A stretch of DNA of 10,614 nt from Actinomycetota bacterium (GTDB lineage Bacteria > Actinomycetota > Thermoleophilia > Gaiellales > Gaiellaceae), in the NCBI GenBank assembly GCA_020029625.1, contig JAIBJP010000052.1:1-10614 (forward strand). The letters are read 5' to 3'. The notes under the pieces are model-generated. The model searched no databases and was not told where the DNA came from. It saw nothing but the letters and a program-made list of their open reading frames with translations. The translations under genes and the position numbers were made by a program. Positions 4,610 to 10,614 of this stretch are shown here, in pieces. Within the stretch, counting starts at the first letter, position 1. The number at the start of each line of letters is the position of its first letter.

Positions 4610-6459
4610 CCGCTCTCTACACCGCGGCCGCAGTCGCCGCCACGTGGCCGGCGGTTGGCTCCTTCGGCAGCCACTTCATGGCCAACGACCGGCTCGGTGC
4701 CGGCGAACCGCCGGCGGGCGACCATCTCCAGTCGGTCTACCGCTTCTGGCTCGTCGGCCACCAACTCGAGCACGTTGAAGCACCCTGGAAGGACCCGTAC
4801 AGCTTCCAGCCCATCGTCGAGCCCCAGACCGTGCTGGGAGGCTGGCCGTTCGGCTTCGGCTTTTGGCCTCTCGACGCCGCGTTCGGGCCGGTCGTTGGGT
4901 GGAATCTCCTCCTTCTGGGGACGATCGTGGGCGCCGGCCTCCTCACCTACGGCTGGCTCCGCTGCCTCGAGCTCGGACGCTTCGGAGCCGCGCTCGGCGG
5001 GCTCGCCTTCGCCCTCGCCCCGTACCGGCTGGAGCAGAGCGCGGGCCATCTCCTCGGCTGGGTGGCGCTCCTCCTCCCACTCGCTCTCCTCGCCGTCGAA
5101 CGCGCCCGCGTCGCGCCCACACCCGCGCGGACGCATGCCTGGGGCGCGACCGCGACTCTTGCCGTCGCTTCGATCCCGCTCTCCGGGCAACTGCACCTCG
5201 CCCTCGGCGCGGTGCCGCTCGTCCTCGCCTACGCCGCCCTCCGTCTCAGCCGGGCCTCCTTCGCCTGGGCGCTGGTGGGCTCGCTCGTCGCCGTGGCGAT
5301 CGGAGTGGCGATCCGATACACGCTGATCGCAGGGTCGCCGGAGGGGAGCGGGCGCTCGGTGGACGAGCTGCGCCGCTACTCCGCGGAGCCCGTGGACTTC
5401 GTCAATCGCTGGCACGCGCCGCGAAGCGAGGAGTTCGTCTATCTCGGATGGCTGACACCGGTCCTGGCGCTCGCAGGGCTGGTCTTCCTCGCGCGGAGGA
5501 GGCGTGGCCTCGCCGTCCTGCTTGGAATCGCCGCGCTCCTGCCGGTGCTGCTCGCTCTGGGGGTGAACCTCCCTGGCTACGAGCTTGTGTGGCGCCACTT
5601 TGCGCCACTTCACTTCACGCGCGTTCCCGGCCGCCTGCTGCCGATCGCGGATCTCGCTCTCGCGGGACTGCTCGCCTTCGCATGCGCGGGCCTGGTCAGG
5701 CGCGCCGGCAGCCGCTCGATCGCCGTAGCGGGCGCGCTGATCGTGCTCGTCGTGCTGGATCTGGCCGTGCAGCCGCTCTCGGCCACGGCGGCCGATCCGG
5801 ACAACCGCGCTTACACCGCCCTATCCTCTTCGCCTCCCGGCCGTGTCCTGGAGCTCCCGCTCTTCGAGCCCGGCGAGCATTACGGGAGTGTTTACGACTA
5901 CTACCAGCTGCAGGAGCCGCGCGAGCAGCCCGCGGGCTATTCCACGATCGCTCCGAAGGCGGCTTTCGATTTCTCTTTCACGCACAACCGGCTCTCCTGC
6001 GGCGTCTGGCTTCCAGGGGACGGCGCTGACCTCGAGAGCCTCGGCATCACCCGCGTGCTGCTCCATCGAGGGCTGTACGCACAGGCTCACCGGCGTGGGG
6101 CGTGGTTTGCCTGGCGCGGGCTGCAGGACGCCGGTTTCGGCCCGGTCGCCGCGGATGGCGGCGTGACGCTCTTCGCCCCTAACGCGGGTGCGACGACGCC
6201 GCCCGTAGCCGAACCGCCGCGGTTCCGGCCCGTTCTTTGCACCGGCTGGCGTGGTCGAACGATGTTGGGACAGCAGGCCACCATCTGGCTCTACGGCAGC
6301 GGGTCGGTGTCGGTGCGCTTCTCGGGCAACGCGAACGTGCGCCTCCTCGTCGACGGACGCTCGAGCGCCGCCACCCTTGGAGAGTCAGGCTGGCATTCGC
6401 TCCTGGTCTCGGCGCCGCGGGCGGGAGCTCGTCTCGAAAGCGTCAGCCTGTCGCCGTAG
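4540..6459 (+). CDS. Polytopic membrane protein with extracytoplasmic C-terminal domain, GT-C/YfhO-like
   Basis: This is a 639-residue protein. A basic N-terminus (MAVRARRVAGLRRARLGR) leads into a first membrane helix (about 19-40). An outside loop holds an acidic GDHLQSVYRFWLVGHQLEH stretch (Asp61), then about nine more hydrophobic segments reach to roughly residue 415. A polar C-terminal domain of about 220 residues follows (LELPLFEPGEHYGSVYDYYQ, beta-strand-rich end). This layout resembles polyprenyl-linked glycosyltransferases of the GT-C type and YfhO-like proteins, where an acidic residue in the first outer loop is catalytic. Here that is inference from architecture, not a recognised signature. 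The ATG at 4540 overlaps the peroxiredoxin gene by 70 bases. It is kept because later starts would lose the first membrane helix and the positive N-terminus. No good ribosome binding site is seen, so coupling to the upstream gene is likely. Its end overlaps the convergent cyclase gene by 17 bases. Confidence 0.8.
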   Translation: MAVRARRVAGLRRARLGRPLALLTALYTAAAVAATWPAVGSFGSHFMANDRLGAGEPPAGDHLQSVYRFWLVGHQLEHVEAPWKDPYSFQPIVEPQTVLGGWPFGFGFWPLDAAFGPVVGWNLLLLGTIVGAGLLTYGWLRCLELGRFGAALGGLAFALAPYRLEQSAGHLLGWVALLLPLALLAVERARVAPTPARTHAWGATATLAVASIPLSGQLHLALGAVPLVLAYAALRLSRASFAWALVGSLVAVAIGVAIRYTLIAGSPEGSGRSVDELRRYSAEPVDFVNRWHAPRSEEFVYLGWLTPVLALAGLVFLARRRRGLAVLLGIAALLPVLLALGVNLPGYELVWRHFAPLHFTRVPGRLLPIADLALAGLLAFACAGLVRRAGSRSIAVAGALIVLVVLDLAVQPLSATAADPDNRAYTALSSSPPGRVLELPLFEPGEHYGSVYDYYQLQEPREQPAGYSTIAPKAAFDFSFTHNRLSCGVWLPGDGADLESLGITRVLLHRGLYAQAHRRGAWFAWRGLQDAGFGPVAADGGVTLFAPNAGATTPPVAEPPRFRPVLCTGWRGRTMLGQQATIWLYGSGSVSVRFSGNANVRLLVDGRSSAATLGESGWHSLLVSAPRAGARLESVSLSP

Positions 6460-7219
6460 CCGGCTCTCGTGCAACGACTTCCAGCACGTGGGCCGCGACC
6501 GGCGCAGACTTGCCCTTGAGGTCGAACTCCACCCGCCCCGCCTCCGGAAAGCGGTCGCGAACCCCTTGGTAGACGCTCTCCGAGACGATCAGCTGGCCGG
6601 GGTTCGCCTGCGACTGCAGGCGTGCGGCAGTGTTGACGACGTCGCCGAGAGCCGTGAAGTCCTTGACCTCCTCCTCGCCGACGTTTCCGACGAACGCGAG
6701 CCCCCAGTCGGCGCCGGCGCCGACGTCGAGACCTGCGGCGCCTGTCTGCTCGAGCAGCTCGATTCCGGCGTCGACCATCTTCTCGATCGGGTCTTCACCC
6801 ATGAACACAGGGATGAACAGGGCCATCACCTCGTCCCCCACCAACTTGTCGATCACGGCCTCGTTGCGCATCAGCACGTCACGGGCCGCGCGGTAGAAGG
6901 GTGCGAGCAGCGCAGCCGTCTCCTCGGGCGAGGCGCTCTCGACGAGCGACGTATAGCCCCGCAGGTCCGCGAACAGGACGCCCACGTCGAGCTCCGCGCC
7001 ACCCACCGGAGCGCGCTCGAAGCACGTCGTGCACATGTTCGGGTTCTTGCGCGACCGGCCGTAGCCGACCAGCCTGAAGATCCGGCCCGGACCCGCGAAG
7101 GGAACGTTGCAGAGCTTGCAGCGGGGAGGACGAGGAATCAGCCTCATGATCCGGCGGAGGCGATAGAGCTTCGAGCGCTCCATCAGCTCCTGGAACGAAG
7201 CTGCCTCGGTCTTCTCCAC
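6443..7219 (-). CDS. Class III adenylate cyclase (IIIb-like) with N-terminal Cys4 cluster
   Basis: This 258-residue protein has one cyclase catalytic domain (about 77-250). It shows metal-binding Asp85 in LFADLRGYTSLVE and Asp129 in IDKLVGDEVMALF, the adenine-selecting Lys125, and Thr189 in DFTALGD at the second base-recognition position. Transition-state Asn196 and Arg200 lie in VVNTAARL. Lys with Thr is the class IIIb pattern, so cAMP is the expected product. All catalytic residues are present, and it would act as a homodimer. Before the domain lie a basic helix (KLYRLRRIMRLIPR) and four cysteines (Cys34, Cys37, Cys63, Cys66) spaced as CxxC-25-CxxC, which looks like a zinc or redox site. 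There is no membrane segment. The GTG start lies 5 bases after the stop of the aldehyde dehydrogenase gene; an ATG at residue 13 preceded by AGGAG is an alternative start. It is probably co-transcribed with the dehydrogenase. Confidence 0.9.
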   Translation of the reverse strand: MEKTEAASFQELMERSKLYRLRRIMRLIPRPPRCKLCNVPFAGPGRIFRLVGYGRSRKNPNMCTTCFERAPVGGAELDVGVLFADLRGYTSLVESASPEETAALLAPFYRAARDVLMRNEAVIDKLVGDEVMALFIPVFMGEDPIEKMVDAGIELLEQTGAAGLDVGAGADWGLAFVGNVGEEEVKDFTALGDVVNTAARLQSQANPGQLIVSESVYQGVRDRFPEAGRVEFDLKGKSAPVAAHVLEVVAREPATATG

Positions 7220-7224
7220 GCCGC

Positions 7225-8595
7225 TCAGGTAGCCATGAAGACGTTCTTGAGCTCGGTGTAGTAGTCGAGCGCGTGCGGGCCGAGCTCTCGTCCCATGCCG
7301 GATTGCTTGAAGCCGCCGAACGGTGTCGTGACGCGGACGGAGTTGTTCGAGTTGATCGAGATCGTGCCCGTTTCGAGCCCGCGCGCGACCCGAAGCGCCT
7401 TCGCGCCGTCGCGTGTCCAGATCGAGCCCGAGAGCCCGTAGATCGTGTCGTTCGCGATCCTCACCGCCTCTGCCTCGTCCTCGAACGGGATCACTGCCGC
7501 CACGGGGCCGAAGATCTCTTCCCGGGCGACGCGGTCGTCATTCGAGACCGGCGAGAGAACCGTGGGTGGGAACCAGTAGCCCGGGCCGTCGGGCGCGGAC
7601 CCCCGGAAGGCGACGGGCGCGCCATCCTCGACAAACGAGGCCACCTTCTCGCGCTGATCGGCGGAGATCAGGGGCCCCATCTGGGTCTCCTCGTCGAGCG
7701 GGTCGCCCACCCGGAGCGCGGTCACCGACCGCTCCAGCGCTTCGAGGAACGCCTCCAGCGAGCTGCGCTCGACGAGAATCCGCGACCTGGCGCAACAGTC
7801 CTGCCCCGCGTTGCCGAAGACGGCCAGAGGGGCAGCCCCGGCCGCCTGTTCGAGATCCGCGTCGGCAAAGACGATGTTGGCCGACTTGCCGCCGAGCTCG
7901 AGCGTCACCCGCTTGATCGACCGGGACGCGAGCTCGCCGACTCTGCGACCCACTGCGGTCGAGCCCGTGAAGGCGACCTTGGCAACGTCGGGATGCTCGA
8001 CGATCCTCTCCCCGACGACGCTTCCCGGGCCGTTGACGACGTTGAGAACGCCTTCGGGGATTCCGGCCTCGAGCGCGAGCTTCTCGAGCTCGATCGCCGT
8101 CAAGGGGGTCAGCTCGGCGGGCTTCAGGACTATGGTGTTCCCGGCTGCGAGCGCCGGCGCCACCTTCCAGCTTGCAATGGAAAGCGGGAAATTCCACGGA
8201 GTGATGAGCCCGACGACCCCGAGCGGCTCGCGGAAGGTCATGTCGATGCCTCCGGCGACGGGGATCGTGTCACCGAGCAACCGCTCGGGCGCGCCGGCGT
8301 AGTAATCGAAGACATCGACGACCATTCCGACCTCACCGCGGGCGTCCGAGATCGGCTTGCCGACGTTGCGGGTCTCGAGCGTGGCGAGCTCCTCCAGTGA
8401 GCCCTCGATCTCCCGAGCGAGGCTGCGCAGGAGCTTGGCCCTGTCACCGGGCTTGACGGCCCGCCAGGCCGGGAAAGCCTCCTTGGCCCGGGCGATCGCC
8501 GCGTCGGCGTCCTCTCTCGAGGCGCGCGTCAGCTCGGCCAGGACTTGCTCGGTCGCCGGCTCGAAAACCTGCATGGTTTCTGTGCTGACGGCCAT
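7225..8595 (-). CDS. NAD(P)-dependent aldehyde dehydrogenase, aminoaldehyde/betaine-aldehyde-like
   Basis: This 456-residue member of the ALDH superfamily oxidises an aldehyde to its acid. It shows the oxyanion Asn135 in TPWNFPL, the cofactor-binding FTGSTAVGRRVG, the general base Glu233 in LELGGKSANIV, and the nucleophile Cys267 in GNAGQDCCARSR. EEIFGPVAAVIPF follows near residue 360. The GQDC context is typical of aminobutyraldehyde and betaine-aldehyde dehydrogenases, but the substrate cannot be fixed from sequence alone. The ATG at 8595 is chosen over the GTG at 8613. It has a TANNNT-type element (TAGGCT) ending 8 bases upstream, suggesting a leaderless mRNA, and family proteins start near this point. 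The cyclase gene follows after 5 bases. The P1B ATPase gene lies upstream, separated by 63 bases. The enzyme is cytoplasmic and is expected to form dimers or tetramers. Confidence 0.93.
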   Translation of the reverse strand: MAVSTETMQVFEPATEQVLAELTRASREDADAAIARAKEAFPAWRAVKPGDRAKLLRSLAREIEGSLEELATLETRNVGKPISDARGEVGMVVDVFDYYAGAPERLLGDTIPVAGGIDMTFREPLGVVGLITPWNFPLSIASWKVAPALAAGNTIVLKPAELTPLTAIELEKLALEAGIPEGVLNVVNGPGSVVGERIVEHPDVAKVAFTGSTAVGRRVGELASRSIKRVTLELGGKSANIVFADADLEQAAGAAPLAVFGNAGQDCCARSRILVERSSLEAFLEALERSVTALRVGDPLDEETQMGPLISADQREKVASFVEDGAPVAFRGSAPDGPGYWFPPTVLSPVSNDDRVAREEIFGPVAAVIPFEDEAEAVRIANDTIYGLSGSIWTRDGAKALRVARGLETGTISINSNNSVRVTTPFGGFKQSGMGRELGPHALDYYTELKNVFMAT

Positions 8596-8603
8596 AGGCG
8601 GCG

Positions 8604-8609
8604 AGCCTA
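8604..8609 (-). promoter_or_regulatory. -10-like element before the aldehyde dehydrogenase
   Basis: TAGGCT (8609-8604 on the minus strand) fits TANNNT and ends 8 bases before the ATG at 8595, which is right for a leaderless transcript. It lies in the 63-base gap between the ATPase stop and the dehydrogenase start. No -35 hexamer or strong terminator was seen in the rest of that gap (8610-8658). Confidence 0.35.
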
Positions 8610-8658
8610 TCACCGCTCGAGACCCGCCCTTCCGGCAGGACGCAACGCGGTCACGAAT

Positions 8659-10614
8659 TCAGCCGCGCGCGGTCGGGAGCCGGAGGCGCTTCAGCGAAAC
8701 CGCGTTTACGGCGACGAGCACGCTCGAGCCAGACATGGAGATGGCGGCGATTTCCGGCCTGAGCGTCAGGCCGAAGGGCTCGAAGACGCCGGCGGCGATC
8801 GGGATGGCGAGCGAGTTGTATCCGATCGCCCAGCCGAGGTTCTGACGCATCTTGCGCACGGTGCCGCGGCCGATCGAGACTGCGGTGGCGACGTCGAGCG
8901 GGTCGGAGCGCATCAGTACGACGTCAGCGGTCTCGATCGCCACATCGGTGCCGGCGCCGATGGCGATGCCGACGTCGGCTTGGGCGAGGGCCGGAGCGTC
9001 GTTGACGCCGTCTCCGACCATGGCCACCTTCCGGCCCTCTCGCTGGAGCTCGGCCACCTTCGCCGCCTTGTCACCCGGCAGGACCTCGGCGATCACCTCG
9101 TCGACTCCGATCTCGGCTGCGACTCGCTCAGCGGTCACGCGGTTGTCCCCTGTGAGCATGACCGGGCGGATGCCGAGCTCCAGTAGTGCCGCGATCGCTT
9201 CCGTCGCGGTCTCGCGCGGCGCGTCGGCGATCGCGAGCATGGCGACGGCGCGGCCGTCGACCGCGACGTGCACGACGGTGCGGCCTTCGGCGGCGAGCTC
9301 GGCTGCCCGCGGCGCGAGGCCGTCGAGCTCGACTCGCTCGCGCTCCAGCAGGCGTGCGGTTCCGATGACGAGACGCCTACCGTCCACGGTGGCCAGGGCG
9401 CCGTGTCCCGGCACCGCTTCGAAGGCTTGGGCCCTGAGCGGCTCGAGCCCGCGACTCTCCGCCGCCCGCACGACCGCCTCGGCGAGCGGGTGCTCGCTCT
9501 CGCGCTCGGCGGCGGCGGCGAGGCGCAGCACGGTTTCCTCGTTCATGGCGGGGTCGACGTCGATCGACACGACCTCGGGCTCGCCACGGGTGAGCGTGCC
9601 CGTCTTGTCGAGGACGACCGTGTCGAGGGAGGCCGCCTGCTCGATCGCTATCGCGCTCTTGAAGAGGATGCCTCGCCGAGCGCCGAGCCCGGTGCCGACC
9701 ATGATCGCTGTCGGCGTCGCCAACCCCAGCGCGTCCGGGCACGTGATGACGACCACAGTGATCGCGAAGAGGAGCGCATCCACGACCCGGCGATCGACGA
9801 TGCCGAACCAGAAGAAGAAGGTCGCGAGGCCGCCGATCAGCGCGACCAGGACGAGCCAGAAGGCGGCCCGGTCGGCGAGTCGCTGCGCCGGCGCCTTTGA
9901 GTTCTGCGCCTCCTGGACGAGCTTGACGATCTGGGCCAGCGCGGTATCGGAGCCCACAGCGGTCGCACGGGCACGAAGAACGCCGTCCTTGTTGATGGTC
10001 GCCCCTACGAGCTGATCGCCGGGCTCCTTCTCGACCGGCAGGCTCTCCCCGGTCACCGTCGATTCGTCGACCGAGCTCGTCCCCTCCACGACCTCGGCGT
10101 CGACGGGCACCTTCGCGCCCGGGCGAATGAGGAGGAGGTCGCCGACCTGCACTTCCGCGGTCGGCACTTCGAACTCCTGGCCGTCGCGGAGCACCACCGC
10201 CTTCGGGGGCGCGAGGTCGAGCAGGGCGCGAATGGCGTCGTTGGCGCCGCCGCGTGCCCGCATCTCGAACCAGTGGCCGAGGAGCACGAACGCAGCCAGG
10301 AAGGCGGCCGCCTCGTAGAACACGTCGCCCTCGATCCAGAAGGTGGCGGCGACCGAGTAGACCCAGCCCGTGCCGATCGCGACGGCGACGAGCACCATCA
10401 TGTCGAGCGTCCTGGCCTTGAGCGCGTACCAGGCCCCCCGGAAGAAGATCCAGGAGGAGTAGAAGACGACCGGCAGGCTGAGGAAGAACTGCCAGAGGTC
10501 GTCGCGCATCCCGAACGGGGCCGGCGGCGTCGATCCGAAGAGAAACTCCCCGAGCGGCGACCAGAGCGCGATCGGGATCGCGAACAGGGCGGCGACGAGG
10601 AAGCGGTTTCGCAT
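8659..10614 (-). CDS. P1B-type heavy-metal (copper-type) transporting ATPase, CPD variant; N-terminus may lie outside window
   Basis: The 651 visible residues hold a complete catalytic core. TGES (188-191) is in the actuator domain, DKTGT with phosphorylated Asp336, SEHP (373-376) is the P1B nucleotide-site motif, TGDN is at 488-491, and GDGVND (534-539) is the hinge. Eight membrane segments are expected. The metal path shows CPD (292-294) in helix 6, Tyr599-Asn600 in helix 7, and Met627-Ser-Gly-Ser-Ser in helix 8. The last two are the Cu+ export signature, while helix 6 usually reads CPC or CPH. It would pump Cu+ or a similar metal out of the cytoplasm using ATP. The first in-window ATG coincides with the last base of the window. 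Related proteins often carry a His-rich or HMA domain before an equivalent of MRNRFLVAAL, so the true start may lie beyond the edge. The gene lies 63 bases upstream of the dehydrogenase gene. Confidence 0.93.
   Translation of the reverse strand: MRNRFLVAALFAIPIALWSPLGEFLFGSTPPAPFGMRDDLWQFFLSLPVVFYSSWIFFRGAWYALKARTLDMMVLVAVAIGTGWVYSVAATFWIEGDVFYEAAAFLAAFVLLGHWFEMRARGGANDAIRALLDLAPPKAVVLRDGQEFEVPTAEVQVGDLLLIRPGAKVPVDAEVVEGTSSVDESTVTGESLPVEKEPGDQLVGATINKDGVLRARATAVGSDTALAQIVKLVQEAQNSKAPAQRLADRAAFWLVLVALIGGLATFFFWFGIVDRRVVDALLFAITVVVITCPDALGLATPTAIMVGTGLGARRGILFKSAIAIEQAASLDTVVLDKTGTLTRGEPEVVSIDVDPAMNEETVLRLAAAAERESEHPLAEAVVRAAESRGLEPLRAQAFEAVPGHGALATVDGRRLVIGTARLLERERVELDGLAPRAAELAAEGRTVVHVAVDGRAVAMLAIADAPRETATEAIAALLELGIRPVMLTGDNRVTAERVAAEIGVDEVIAEVLPGDKAAKVAELQREGRKVAMVGDGVNDAPALAQADVGIAIGAGTDVAIETADVVLMRSDPLDVATAVSIGRGTVRKMRQNLGWAIGYNSLAIPIAAGVFEPFGLTLRPEIAAISMSGSSVLVAVNAVSLKRLRLPTARG

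Noticed and set aside
5589..5612. Repeat of gcgccactt in the membrane-protein gene
   Set aside because: Two 9-base copies inside coding sequence (WRHFAPLHFT) are within chance, and no function is suggested.

Overview
This window is high-GC, densely packed bacterial DNA. It has Actinobacteria-like traits: several genes that appear leaderless or start with GTG, four-base gene overlaps, and protein families common in soil actinobacteria. My best guess is a Thermoleophilia/Gaiellales-type or related actinobacterium, but this is inferred from style and protein resemblance and not from a marker gene. No rRNA, tRNA, CRISPR array or insertion sequence was seen, and no stretch over 300 bases lacks a gene.

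Left part (1-2826). A zinc-ribbon Nudix hydrolase runs off the left edge on the minus strand. Divergent from it is a short, degenerate cyclic-nucleotide-binding-fold protein. It converges on a two-gene minus-strand unit: a cytoplasmic class C beta-lactamase-type serine hydrolase followed by a 60-residue membrane protein. A Rid (YjgF/YER057c) family protein is divergent from the hydrolase, and the two share overlapping -10 elements. A strong hairpin lies between the Rid gene and a convergent gene for a secreted, membrane-anchored protein of unknown function.

Centre (2827-6459). A 122-base promoter region carries a 15-bp direct repeat and a perfect 12-bp palindrome. It precedes a plus-strand operon of three overlapping genes. 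The first is a YbdK-type carboxylate-amine ligase (glutamate-cysteine ligase family 2). The second is an AhpE-like peroxiredoxin whose peroxidatic cysteine codon is an in-frame TGA. The third is a polytopic membrane protein with an extracytoplasmic C-terminal domain. The TGA falls exactly at the catalytic position (codon 45), the frame stays open for 109 more sense codons of good peroxiredoxin sequence, and a SECIS-like hairpin follows at the expected distance. I read it as a selenocysteine peroxiredoxin, a gene that ordinary annotation would cut down to its C-terminal half. This is the main finding of the window. The ligase could make a gamma-glutamyl thiol that serves the peroxiredoxin, but that is inference.

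Right part (6443-10614), minus strand. A copper-type P1B ATPase with an unusual CPD motif in its metal-path membrane helix reaches the right edge and may be missing its N-terminus. Downstream is an NAD(P)-dependent aldehyde dehydrogenase, followed after 5 bases by a class III (IIIb-like) adenylate cyclase with an N-terminal four-cysteine cluster. The cyclase gene overlaps the end of the membrane-protein gene by 17 bases.
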